Origin: an uncultured Oscillospiraceae bacterium
Lineage (GTDB): Bacteria; Bacillota; Clostridia; Oscillospirales; Acutalibacteraceae
Direction of reading: 5' to 3'
DNA: 64,000 nt
Assembly: GCA_902492895.1 (NCBI GenBank)
Contig: CABUNG010000011.1
Coordinates: 4,527-68,526 of the forward strand
Shown: one piece after another, positions 26,281 through 33,934 of the stretch
Layout of the letters: each line of letters begins with the position of its first letter
How positions within the stretch are numbered: the stretch's first letter is position 1
Position numbers and translations under genes: made by a program
The notes under the pieces: generated by a model
What the model was told of the DNA's origin: nothing
What the model saw: only the letters and a program-made list of their open reading frames with translations
Database searches by the model: none

Positions 26281-27960
26281 TTAGGCGTCCGCCCCGGCTT
26301 CCTTCCGGCTCTGTTCTACTACATCCTTGGCCTTCTGCCACAGGGCCAGCTGATTTTCCACCCGGGTGCGCTCGTCGGGAGTCAGCTGCGGCAAAAGGCT
26401 TTCCGCCTGAGATACGATCCGGTCGATCCGGCCGACGGCTTCGGGAGTGTAGAACTCATACGGTTCGGGCATATGCCAGGCCATGGCCTTGGCGTGGCAG
26501 TTTTCGTTGATGTCGGCAAGACAGCTGTAATAGGCGAACAAGGTGTCCGCCGCGGCGCCGAACAGCTTCTTGCAGGCGTCCATCAGAATCTGGGAGGCGG
26601 TCAGCCGGCCGTCCCACATGCCTTTGGCGCCGACGTACCAGAGCGGCCAGCGCAGGGGATAGCTGGCTTCGGTGTCGTTGAAGGCCTCCACCGGCCCCTG
26701 ATCGTAATAGACGTACCGGGCACCAAGCGCGTCTTTAAAACAGCGCTGGTTGCGGGTGGCGACGTCCCCCTGCACCCAGGGGAGATCCTTCCAGACCGGG
26801 TTGGCCGCGGCCGGGCAATACCAGTCCCAGACGGACACGTTCCGGCACTCCGTCATTTCGATCCATTTCCGCGCATTTTCTAGGAACGGCAGGGCGTAGT
26901 AGGTGTGGCCGAATTCGTACTCGTACCGGATATGGTATCCGCAGTCGGGACCGGTATCCACTGGATGGAACATACACGATTCCTTGCAGAACATCAGCAT
27001 CACATTTTTATGCAGCGGGATTTTGGTCCGGGGCGGATCGTATGTAGGGAAGTAGATGAAAAACATCAACTGCTTGTCGGGATGCTTTTCCTCCAGCCCC
27101 GCAGCAATCTGGTTGATGAAGCGCACCATGGTTTCGCTGGGAGTTCCCATTTTGCGGCATTCTTCGCATTCACAGAAGCCTTCGAAGAAGCCGTCGTTTG
27201 CGGACAGGGCCGCCTGGGTGCAGGAAGGGTTTTCGTTAAAATAGCGGTCTACCTTCCGGATCGTCTCCTGCACCACCTCGGGATTCGAGTAGCACATCTG
27301 CCACCACTCGATGAAAGGGTTGCGTTTGCCGTCCACGAGGCAGTACCATTCGGGATGCTGCTCAAAATACTGTTCTCGGGGGAACAGCGCGTAATAGGCG
27401 TGGTCGATCTGCTTGTCGCAGCCGCCCATGTACCAGCGGCGGGCGAATTCCGGATTCCGCCGGTACACCCAGGTTTGGCGGTATTCGAAGTTGGGCGTCT
27501 GATCGACCTGCAGGTATCCGACCGCGATGGTCTCCTTATGGGGAATCACCTGCCAAAGTTCGTCGGGGGCGAACCAGCCGCAGCCGAGGCGTTCGAGCAG
27601 CATAGTCACGGCAAACTGCGTTCCGGTGAAAACCCCGTCGTCGTTGCCGAGCAGGGCGAGGCAGTCGCCTTCCCGCCGGAGGATCACCCGTTCGTTTTCC
27701 GGATACCCGTGGGGCGTCTCGATCCCCAGGGCAATGGTCCCGCGGGATTCCCCCACCAGAATGCGGGGGCCTTCCACCGACGCGCTGTCGTCTACCAGGG
27801 GCAGACGGGCGCCGCTCATCCGCTCGATGATGTCGCACAGATCGGTGGCGGCGGATTTTACTTTTTCATCTGCGTGTTTGGACAACACGACTTTGGCGTG
27901 GGGCGCGCCCTCTTTCACCAGGACGAGATCCGGATATACAGGCGTGCGATTGCCTACCAT
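26281..27960 (-). CDS. Cytosolic DUF4838 protein
   Basis: The ATG at 27960 has an ideal AGGAGG site and gives 559 residues without a signal peptide. It is a clear paralogue of the lipoprotein at 4965-6869: shared blocks include GTQFAVTMLLERLGCGWFAPDELWQVIP, FCECEECRKMG and LPWVQGDVATRNQRCFKD, and DGRLTASQILMDACKKLFG near the end. An N-terminal GH67-N-like part (VVLSKHADEKVKSAATDLCDII) precedes the DUF4838 region. As the first gene of the locus it would act inside the cell, perhaps on the imported form of the glycan that the lipoprotein meets outside. That split is inferred. Confidence 0.88.
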   Translation of the reverse strand: MVGNRTPVYPDLVLVKEGAPHAKVVLSKHADEKVKSAATDLCDIIERMSGARLPLVDDSASVEGPRILVGESRGTIALGIETPHGYPENERVILRREGDCLALLGNDDGVFTGTQFAVTMLLERLGCGWFAPDELWQVIPHKETIAVGYLQVDQTPNFEYRQTWVYRRNPEFARRWYMGGCDKQIDHAYYALFPREQYFEQHPEWYCLVDGKRNPFIEWWQMCYSNPEVVQETIRKVDRYFNENPSCTQAALSANDGFFEGFCECEECRKMGTPSETMVRFINQIAAGLEEKHPDKQLMFFIYFPTYDPPRTKIPLHKNVMLMFCKESCMFHPVDTGPDCGYHIRYEYEFGHTYYALPFLENARKWIEMTECRNVSVWDWYCPAAANPVWKDLPWVQGDVATRNQRCFKDALGARYVYYDQGPVEAFNDTEASYPLRWPLWYVGAKGMWDGRLTASQILMDACKKLFGAAADTLFAYYSCLADINENCHAKAMAWHMPEPYEFYTPEAVGRIDRIVSQAESLLPQLTPDERTRVENQLALWQKAKDVVEQSRKEAGADA

Positions 27961-27977
27961 GGAATGATTCCTCCTAC

Positions 27978-27991
27978 CTCTATATATAGAG
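27978..27991. promoter_or_regulatory. 14-bp perfect palindrome CTCTATATATAGAG
   Basis: It lies between the locus promoter (-10 at 28027-28032) and the first start codon, in the transcribed leader. The position suits a repressor site or a short mRNA hairpin. Confidence 0.4.
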
Positions 27992-28026
27992 TTGCTAAAT
28001 TCAATGCCGTATCTTGCTTCGTGTTC

Positions 28027-28055
28027 AGCATAGCATACAAAAAACGCCGCCTCAA
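28027..28055 (-). promoter_or_regulatory. SigmaA-type promoter of the 14-gene locus
   Basis: On the minus strand TTGAGG (28050-28055), a 17-bp spacer and TATGCT (28027-28032) lie about 65 bp before the first gene's ATG. Each hexamer matches consensus at four of six positions, so activator help (the AraC protein) would be reasonable. Confidence 0.5.
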
Positions 28056-28257
28056 GGCTCCGGGCCGCTTCCGTTGCATTCTCACAACCACCTGTGCAAA
28101 AAGTGACAACCGTGCGTCTGTTGGCAGCCAAAAACGGATGGATTTTGGCGGAAAATGTTGGGTTTTTGTCCTTTTGGAGGGTTTTTGAGTTGAAATTCGA
28201 TGAGAATCATGGGGAAGAAAAGGCAAATTCGGACAACCAGCCGGACAAGGCCGTTTG

Positions 28258-28286
28258 TTGAAATTTTCAGGAGAGTGCGGTACACT
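28258..28286 (+). promoter_or_regulatory. SigmaA-type promoter of the AGE epimerase gene
   Basis: TTGAAA (28258-28263), 17-bp spacer, TACACT (28281-28286), about 37 bp before the ATG. It is divergent from the 14-gene locus promoter, with about 200 bp between the two, room for a shared regulator. Confidence 0.6.
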
Positions 28287-28322
28287 CAGGAGGATAAGAC
28301 AACAGACGAGGAGGTCCGCCCC

Positions 28323-29540
28323 ATGCCCAAAACCTTTACGGAGTATCGGGATTTTTACAGGCAGCAGCTTCTGGAGGATGTCATGCCCTTCTGGATGAAC
28401 AGCGATTTGCTCGACCGGGAATACGGCGGCTGCATCACCTCGGTCGACCGGGGCGGCCGGAGTTATAACACCGACAAGTCGGTCTGGTTCCAGGGGCGGT
28501 GTCTTTGGACGTTTTCGGCGCTTTGCCTCCAATACGGCCAGCGCCAGGAGTGGCGGGAGGGGGCCGATCTCGCTAAGTCCTTCCTCGAGGCCCATTGCCT
28601 CGATACCGACGGCCGGATGTTTTTTCAGACCACACGGGACGGCCGCCCGCTCCGCAAGCGGCGGTATATGTTTTCCGAGAGTTTTTACGTGGTCGGCATG
28701 GCGGAATATGGGGCCGCGTTCCGGGATACGGACGCGCTTCAAAAAGCGGAAGCCGTTTTTGACCAGATGCTGCGGATGTACCGCCATCCGGAAACCGATC
28801 CTTACCGCATTACCCCGAAAGGCTACGCTGAAACGAGAGACGAACGCAGCGCGGCTGTGCCGATGGTCCTCGTCAGCTGCGCGCAGGTACTGCGCTGGTG
28901 CGTACCCCAGAAAGCCGCGCAGTATGGGCAGATTGCCCGGGAAATTGCGGACGATCTGCTCCGCCTCCATTATCAGCCGGAGCTGCACTGTGTGCTCGAG
29001 ACGGTTCTGCCCGACGGGTCCCATATGGACACGCCGGCCGGCCGTACCATCAATCCGGGGCATTCCTGCGAAAACGCCTGGTTCCTCATGAACCAGGCGC
29101 ATCTGACCGGAGACCGGGAGCTACTGGACAAAGCGCTGCACATCCTCGACTGGTCGCTGGAACGGGGATGGGACCGGGAATATGGCGGCATCCTTTATTT
29201 CGTCGACGTGGACGGGCGGCCTTGCGAGCAGCTTGAATGGGATATGAAGCTGTGGTGGGTTCACAACGAAGCCCTGATTGCCACCCTGACGGCTTTCAAG
29301 CTGACGGGGGAGGAGCGGTATTGGCAGTGGTTCGAAAGGGTCCACGCCTATGCGTTCGAGCACTTTTCCGACCGGGAGCAGGGGGAGTGGTACGGCTACC
29401 TCCATCGGGACGGCACGGTGTCCCACACCCAAAAGGGGTCGATGTGGAAAGGACCCTATCATCTGCCCCGCTGCCTGATGCTCTGTGACCAGATCCTGAC
29501 GAGCCTGGCCGACGGCAGCGAGCTGGCCTCCCTGCTGTGA
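28323..29540 (+). CDS. AGE-family sugar 2-epimerase (N-acylglucosamine or mannobiose/cellobiose type)
   Basis: 405 residues from the ATG at 28323, eight bases after GAGGAGG. The (alpha/alpha)6-barrel family signatures are present: DREYGGCITSVDRGG near the N-terminus, NPGHSCENAWFLM with a catalytic-type histidine, DREYGGILYFVDVDGRP, KLWWVHNEALIA and KGPYHLPRCLM with a second histidine. These enzymes interconvert C2 epimers of N-acetylhexosamines or of the reducing-end glucose of disaccharides, in the cytosol. Which substrate is used here cannot be told from sequence. The gene diverges from the glycan locus, so it probably feeds the imported sugar into central metabolism. Confidence 0.88.
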   Translation: MPKTFTEYRDFYRQQLLEDVMPFWMNSDLLDREYGGCITSVDRGGRSYNTDKSVWFQGRCLWTFSALCLQYGQRQEWREGADLAKSFLEAHCLDTDGRMFFQTTRDGRPLRKRRYMFSESFYVVGMAEYGAAFRDTDALQKAEAVFDQMLRMYRHPETDPYRITPKGYAETRDERSAAVPMVLVSCAQVLRWCVPQKAAQYGQIAREIADDLLRLHYQPELHCVLETVLPDGSHMDTPAGRTINPGHSCENAWFLMNQAHLTGDRELLDKALHILDWSLERGWDREYGGILYFVDVDGRPCEQLEWDMKLWWVHNEALIATLTAFKLTGEERYWQWFERVHAYAFEHFSDREQGEWYGYLHRDGTVSHTQKGSMWKGPYHLPRCLMLCDQILTSLADGSELASLL

Positions 29541-29623
29541 CCGCCTTTTTCGTCCCCGATTCGACCTTCTGTACATAGGCGAATTTTCTTCTTTGGTCCG
29601 TCGGAGTTTTGCATACATAAAAA

Positions 29624-29663
29624 AACAGCGCATGAAAATGTAACTACATTTTCATGCGCTGTT
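29624..29663 (-). terminator. Strong terminator after the 52-codon gene
   Basis: A near 18-bp perfect stem (29624-29642 with 29645-29663, arm beginning AACAGCGCATGAAAATG) is followed on the minus strand by a run of seven T. It can also stop transcripts from the epimerase gene on the other strand, though less well. Confidence 0.85.
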
Positions 29664-29697
29664 GTACTATTGGGTGGGTAAGGCTATATAAACGTAT

Positions 29698-29856
29698 TTA
29701 TTTCGAGGAAGGTTTGGCCTTCTTGTCTTTTTCGGCCGTTTCCAGACGCTTTTGCATATATTCCAGGATAAGGCGCGCCTTTTCGGGCGATGTCTCAGCC
29801 AGTTCCGCATAGGTTTTGGCAAGAGACAGTTTCATTTTATCCTCGCGGCTCATCAT
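29698..29856 (-). CDS. Small helical protein of 52 residues
   Basis: A short frame opens at the ATG at 29856 (a second ATG follows at 29853) with AGGGGG eight bases upstream and ends at 29698, 35 bp before a strong terminator. The translation begins MMSREDKMKLSLAKTYAEL and ends with a Lys-rich tail KKAKPSSK. It is predicted to be two amphipathic helices (SLAKTYAELAETSPEKARL; ILEYMQKRLETAEKDK) and has no cysteine. I do not recognise the family. It is divergent from the ribbon-helix-helix gene and shares its operator region, so it is probably regulated by that protein. Its own promoter, RBS and terminator make it a likely real gene. Confidence 0.7.
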   Translation of the reverse strand: MMSREDKMKLSLAKTYAELAETSPEKARLILEYMQKRLETAEKDKKAKPSSK

Positions 29857-29902
29857 CGGTATATCCCCCTATACGTCAATTCTTCGTATATGGTCCGATT
29901 TC

Positions 29903-29931
29903 ATGATACCATAAGCCGCTGAAAAAGTAAA
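29903..29931 (-). promoter_or_regulatory. Promoter of the 52-codon gene
   Basis: Minus strand TTTACT (29926-29931), 17-bp spacer, TATCAT (29903-29908). The -35 touches an ATATCC box at 29931-29936. Confidence 0.55.
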
Positions 29932-29997
29932 TATCCAAATGATATCCCTTTGACTGCTATTATTTTGGAAGTCTGATGGATATACTAAAGATATCCA
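29931..29997. promoter_or_regulatory. Four ATATCC/GGATAT half-sites, candidate RHH operator
   Basis: Direct ATATCC copies lie at 29931-29936 and 29942-29947. An inverted pair, TGGATAT at 29977-29983 and ATATCCA at 29991-29997, surrounds a 7-base centre and ends just before the GGAGGGGG of the repressor gene. The spacing of short boxes suits cooperative binding by ribbon-helix-helix dimers, giving autoregulation and control of the divergent small gene. Confidence 0.55.
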
Positions 29998-30014
29998 TTG
30001 GAGGGGGTATCGAT

Positions 30015-30206
30015 TTGAAAGAACGGCTGAATCCCTATCCGCTGCGCCTGGATCCGGAGGTTATGCATAAGCTGAAAGTGGTTGCCCGCCGCAACGGGCG
30101 GTCTGTCAATAAGGAGATCGAATTCCGGATGCGGGAGCTCATCGAGGCCTTTGAAGACAAGTATGGACCCATCCCGCTGGACAGCGACGACGAGGAGCTG
30201 GATTGA
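30015..30206 (+). CDS. Arc-type ribbon-helix-helix DNA-binding protein
   Basis: A TTG start at 30015 is preferred because GGAGGGGG (30000-30007) is seven bases upstream; 63 residues. The first strand LNPYPLRLDPEVMHKLKVVARRNGRSVNKEIEFRMRELIEAF is a full Arc/Mnt-like ribbon-helix-helix: the PLRLD beta strand reads the DNA groove, and RNGRSVNKEIEFRM forms the turn and second helix. An acidic tail follows. Such dimers are small repressors. It sits between its own likely operators and the VOC gene 15 bp downstream. No toxin gene is recognisable beside it, although the divergent 52-residue protein is of unknown function. Confidence 0.85.
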   Translation: MKERLNPYPLRLDPEVMHKLKVVARRNGRSVNKEIEFRMRELIEAFEDKYGPIPLDSDDEELD

Positions 30207-30221
30207 CCAAGGAGAGGGCTT

Positions 30222-30650
30222 ATGAGAATCGGAACGGGCCTGTACGTTCACAACAGCGTGGAAGCGGCGGCGCTTTACCGGAAGGCGTTCGGTCTGGAAT
30301 TGGGCTATCACGTCCTGAATCCGGACGGATCGTATTTTCATTCCGAGTTGTATAAAGACGGAAAGGAATTTCTGTCGGTCGTCGAAGCACCGGAGGACCG
30401 CGGGGAAGACTCCATCGTGCAGCTGGGGATCGATTTTGACAGCGAGGACGAGATGCAAAGGGCTTTCGCCCTGCTGCGCGAAGGCGGCACGGTGCGGATG
30501 CCGCCGGGGCCGCTGCCCTGGAGTCCGTGTGCGGCCGATGTGGTCGACCGGTTTGGCGTGTGGTGGTATCTGACGGTTCCGGGACATCGTCCTCCCGAGG
30601 ATTACGATCCGAACGTCCCCTGGGATGCGAGTATGTACCGGAAGCCATAA
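30222..30650 (+). CDS. VOC-superfamily (PhnB/glyoxalase-like) protein
   Basis: 142 residues from an ATG after AAGGAGAG. The repeated beta-alpha-beta-beta-beta pattern is visible: MRIGTGLYVHNSVEAAALYRKAFGLELGYHVLNPDGSYFHSELYKDG and later VQLGIDFDSEDEMQRAFALLREGGTVRMPPGPLPWSPCAADVVDRFGVWWYL. This resembles the PhnB-like branch of the vicinal oxygen chelate family. Its reaction is unknown; the metal-ligand residues are not clearly conserved. It is co-directional and 15 bp from the repressor gene, so probably in one operon. Confidence 0.8.
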   Translation: MRIGTGLYVHNSVEAAALYRKAFGLELGYHVLNPDGSYFHSELYKDGKEFLSVVEAPEDRGEDSIVQLGIDFDSEDEMQRAFALLREGGTVRMPPGPLPWSPCAADVVDRFGVWWYLTVPGHRPPEDYDPNVPWDASMYRKP

Positions 30651-30666
30651 TTGAATCAAAATAAGA

Positions 30667-30694
30667 GCCGGGAATGGATTTCTCCATTCCCGGC
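30667..30694. terminator. Bidirectional terminator between VOC and DUF4434-like genes
   Basis: A perfect 12-bp stem (30667-30678 with 30683-30694, GCCGGGAATGGA arm) and 4-base loop between two convergent genes. T-rich bases follow on both strands. Confidence 0.75.
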
Positions 30695-30708
30695 CCGTTT
30701 GTATATTG

Positions 30709-32562
30709 TTAAACAGCCCAGATGTCGTCGATGAAAGTCCATTCGCCGCCGGGGATGATGGTGATGCGGATACCGTCGACGGCGCAGGCCTCGGGCAGCG
30801 CGGCCGACGAGACGACGGTTCCTGACCCCGACGGAGCGACGGTTGCGAGAGTGGTATAGGTCAAAATCTGATCCTGCCCGCCTGAGCGGACCAGATATTC
30901 GAACGTCACCTGTTCCGGCAGGGCGATGGCGGCGCTGCCGTCTTCCAGGAACCCGGTGGTGATTCGGGAGAGGACCGTCGGATCGTCGAATCGGATTTCC
31001 AGGACGAACGGCTGGTTGCCGGGGGAGGAGATACCCGTATAGAGGACCCAGTCGCGGCTGTCTCCCGCCAGCCCGTCGGTCAGTCCGGCGTTCGCATACG
31101 GGTTGAAAGTCAGCGTCTGCCCCTGTGCGGGCCGGATATGGACATAATAGCCGTCGGTTTTGCTGGCACTCCGCTCGCCGGTGGTTACATAGCGCTTGTA
31201 GGCGTCGTAATACGAGCGATTGATCCCCAGTTCCCGGTCGGATGCGAACGCCGTGCTCCAGCGATGGACGCTGAAGGTGATGAGGTTGTCCACGTACGGT
31301 TTGACGATGTTCAGGCTGTCGATAAACTTTCCAATGGCCATAGGCTTGATGCGTTCGATCGGATCCGACTCGTTCGGGTTCCGCAGACGGGAATAGTTTT
31401 CGCAGTTTCCCCAGAGCCTCACCGGCTGGCTCCGCCCCGTGTTGAGGGCGTCGATGGCGGAACGGGTGACGCGGTACCAATCACCGATCGTGTCGTGCGT
31501 CTGGGTGCCGAAGCCGATGCCGTCCTGCGGGGCGACGATATCGATTTTCGAATCCGAGAGAACGGTGGTGAGATGACGGCTCCAGGCGGCCTTGTCATCG
31601 GCCCAATACATCAGAGGGGAGATGAGGATCGATTTGGAGCCGTAGCCGCTGTGGCTTTTCAGCGCGGCAGTCAGAGGGTTGTAATAGGCTGAGGCGAGCT
31701 GCGGAAAATAGTCGTGGGGAATGGTACAGGCGGCATCCTCGTAATAGTATTCCGCTGAGGATTCAAATTCGAAGGGGAGATACCATCCCTCGATCACACT
31801 GTCGTAGGTGCCGCCGTATGTCTGCCACAGCTCGTTTGCCAGGTTCAGGGAGAGCTGCTTCTGGCTGTCCAGCCAAGCGGCGCTGCGGTATTGGTTCTGG
31901 TCGAACCACTCCCGTTCAGCCAGCTGAAGGCCGAGATAGACCTTCATGTTTTCGTTTTTCGCAGCGGAGAGGATGTACCCGATTTGATGGCGCCGCTGCG
32001 GATGGGAAGCCGCATCGGCGGCTGTGTCGCCGACGGAATAGGGAAAATAGGCCTGTCTGCCGTTCAAGGGATCGGTCTGCAGGCAATACTGCACGATCAG
32101 CGTATCGATGCCGATATCCGCCATCGCGGCGACGGTGTCGTTCCACTCCGCCTGTGTGGCGTCGGAGGTCAGCTCCGGGGCGATGAAGATACCGGAAACC
32201 CGGGTATCTGCGAGACCGTCCGAGAGGGGCGGGATGGTCGCCTCTCCTCCGGGGAGGGAAGCGTCGGGAGCGGACGGCGTGCTGTCCGGAGCGGGCTGAG
32301 AGGAGCCCGGAAGGACTGTGGGGGTTTCAGGCCGGGTGACGTCCGTTTCCGGAGTAGAGCTCGTCGGCTCGTCCGAGGAGTCCGCAGCGTCGGGTGAAAG
32401 CGGCCACCTGACCGGGAGGGGAGCGGGGGCGGAAGATGCGCTGCCGGGGAGGGGGGCTGCGGAGGCGGGAACCGGGGCCAGGGTCATCGGGGCCGCCGCG
32501 AGGCATAAAACAGCGAGAATCGCCGTCAGCGCCGCGGCCCGCAGAATCCGGTTGATCTTCAT
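30709..32562 (-). CDS. Secreted DUF4434-like TIM-barrel protein with C-terminal beta domain
   Basis: 617 residues, with a signal peptide (ALTAILAVLCLAAAPMTLAPVPASA) and a long Ser/Pro/Ala stalk to about 115. Residues 118-440 read as a TIM barrel: VSGIFIAPELTSDATQAEWNDTVAAMADIGIDTLIVQYCLQTD, IGYILSAAKNENMKVYLGLQLAEREW, SVIEGWYLPFEFES and DIVAPQDGIGFGTQTH. The pattern of a glutamate in the YLPFEFE segment is that of DUF4434-type glycosidase-like proteins. A beta-sandwich (about 455-617) follows. The ATG is preceded by AAAGGAGG. It is the only gene between two terminators, so it is probably monocistronic. Its substrate is unknown. Confidence 0.78.
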   Translation of the reverse strand: MKINRILRAAALTAILAVLCLAAAPMTLAPVPASAAPLPGSASSAPAPLPVRWPLSPDAADSSDEPTSSTPETDVTRPETPTVLPGSSQPAPDSTPSAPDASLPGGEATIPPLSDGLADTRVSGIFIAPELTSDATQAEWNDTVAAMADIGIDTLIVQYCLQTDPLNGRQAYFPYSVGDTAADAASHPQRRHQIGYILSAAKNENMKVYLGLQLAEREWFDQNQYRSAAWLDSQKQLSLNLANELWQTYGGTYDSVIEGWYLPFEFESSAEYYYEDAACTIPHDYFPQLASAYYNPLTAALKSHSGYGSKSILISPLMYWADDKAAWSRHLTTVLSDSKIDIVAPQDGIGFGTQTHDTIGDWYRVTRSAIDALNTGRSQPVRLWGNCENYSRLRNPNESDPIERIKPMAIGKFIDSLNIVKPYVDNLITFSVHRWSTAFASDRELGINRSYYDAYKRYVTTGERSASKTDGYYVHIRPAQGQTLTFNPYANAGLTDGLAGDSRDWVLYTGISSPGNQPFVLEIRFDDPTVLSRITTGFLEDGSAAIALPEQVTFEYLVRSGGQDQILTYTTLATVAPSGSGTVVSSAALPEACAVDGIRITIIPGGEWTFIDDIWAV

Positions 32563-32675
32563 ACCGACTTCCTCCTTTATACCTAATGGATGGTTCTATA
32601 TAATATGGTAAACAAGGATTGCCGGAATGACAAGTGTTTGGTTATGGGAACCGCTGGTCTCGGTTTGCTGTTGAG

Positions 32676-32714
32676 TCAAAAAAGGCGCCGCGGAACTTCC
32701 GCAGCGCTTTTTGA
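32676..32714 (-). terminator. Terminator after the alcohol dehydrogenase gene
   Basis: An imperfect hairpin with a GC-rich core (GGCGCCGCGGAA with TTCCGCAGCGC) and T run lies just past the stop at 32720. Confidence 0.75.
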
Positions 32715-32719
32715 CGATT

Positions 32720-33883
32720 TTATAAAGCAAGCTGATAAATAGCATACACGTCTTTCGCATGCAGCTTTTGGAATTCCCCCTGCGGACCGTTTGCACAGCA
32801 TTTTTCCGCCATTTCGGCCAGGCGGGTATCGTCGATGCCTGCTTCTTGCAGCCGGACCGGCATGCCGATGGACCGCAGATACGCTTCCAGCTTGCAGATG
32901 CCCTGCTGTACGATCGCCTCGGGCTCTCCAAACGCCAGATCCACCCCGAATACCCGCACCGCGAATTGGACGAAACGGGCGATATCGGTACGGTAGACGT
33001 ATTTCATCCAGGCCGGGAAAACGATGGCCAGCCCGGCGCCGTGGGCGATGTCGTAGATCGCGCTGAGCTCGTGTTCGATCTGGTGGGAGCCCCAGTCCCC
33101 GATCCGGCCGGTGTTGAGCAGGTTGTTGTGCGCAACCGTGCCGGCCCACATCAGTTCGGCCCGGATGTCGTAGTCGTCCGGATGCTCCAGGGCCAGGGGG
33201 GTGTAGTTAATGATGGTGCGCATGGAGGCTTCCAGCAGCCGGTCGGTAAAATCCACATGGTCTACCCGGGTAAAATACCGCTCCATGAGATGGGCGAGGA
33301 TATCGGTTGCGCCGCAGGCCGTCTGATAGGCGGGCAGGGTGCAGGTGAACGCGGGATTCAGAATCGCAAAACGGGGGATGAGGCACTCGCTGCCGAAATG
33401 GCGTTTGAGCTGGCCGTCTTCTTTGGTAATGACGCAGCTGTCGCTCGATTCGCTGCCCGCCGCGGGGATGGTCAGGACCACCCCGATGGGCAAAGCAGCC
33501 TCCGCATGGGCGCGGCCCTCAAAGAAATCCCAGACGTCGCCGTCGTAAACCGCGCCCGCGGCGACGGCCTTGGCGGTATCGATGACGCTGCCGCCGCCCA
33601 CGGCGAGGACGGCATCGAGCCGGTTTTCGCGGCAGAGGCGGATGCCCTCCCGTACCAGGCCGAGGCGGGGATTCGGCTGCACCCCGGGAAGCCCGGTGAC
33701 GTCGATCCCTTCCTCCGCCAGGCGGGCGAGAACCGTATCGTACAGGCCGCTCCGTTTGATGGAGCCGCCGCCGTAAACGAGCAGGATGCGGCGGCCGAGC
33801 GCGGCCATCCGCCTTCCGGTCTGTTCCTCCATGCCTTTACCGAACAGAATGCGCGCGGGATTGTAAAATTCAAAATTCAGCAT
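32720..33883 (-). CDS. Iron-containing alcohol dehydrogenase (butanol dehydrogenase type)
   Basis: 387 residues. The nucleotide-binding region has GGGSIKRSG (38-46) and GGGSVIDTAKAVAAG (96-110). Metal ligands are D194 and H198 (TDILAHLMERY), H271 (IEHELSAIYDIAHGAG) and H281. It belongs to the YqhD/BdhA branch, which reduces aldehydes with NADPH. The substrate range is not readable. It is preceded by a separate membrane protein gene on the same strand about 50 bp upstream. Confidence 0.93.
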   Translation of the reverse strand: MLNFEFYNPARILFGKGMEEQTGRRMAALGRRILLVYGGGSIKRSGLYDTVLARLAEEGIDVTGLPGVQPNPRLGLVREGIRLCRENRLDAVLAVGGGSVIDTAKAVAAGAVYDGDVWDFFEGRAHAEAALPIGVVLTIPAAGSESSDSCVITKEDGQLKRHFGSECLIPRFAILNPAFTCTLPAYQTACGATDILAHLMERYFTRVDHVDFTDRLLEASMRTIINYTPLALEHPDDYDIRAELMWAGTVAHNNLLNTGRIGDWGSHQIEHELSAIYDIAHGAGLAIVFPAWMKYVYRTDIARFVQFAVRVFGVDLAFGEPEAIVQQGICKLEAYLRSIGMPVRLQEAGIDDTRLAEMAEKCCANGPQGEFQKLHAKDVYAIYQLAL

Positions 33884-33934
33884 ACTATAACCAGCCTTTC
33901 CTCAAACTGATGCAGCCCGGCTGCCGGTCATATC

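Noticed and set aside
27954..29102. 382-codon minus-strand frame across the divergent promoters and the AGE gene
   Set aside because: It covers both promoters and the antisense of a conserved epimerase.
29698..30206. Classical toxin-antitoxin pair
   Set aside because: Genes are divergent, not in one operon, and the 52-residue protein has no toxin motif.
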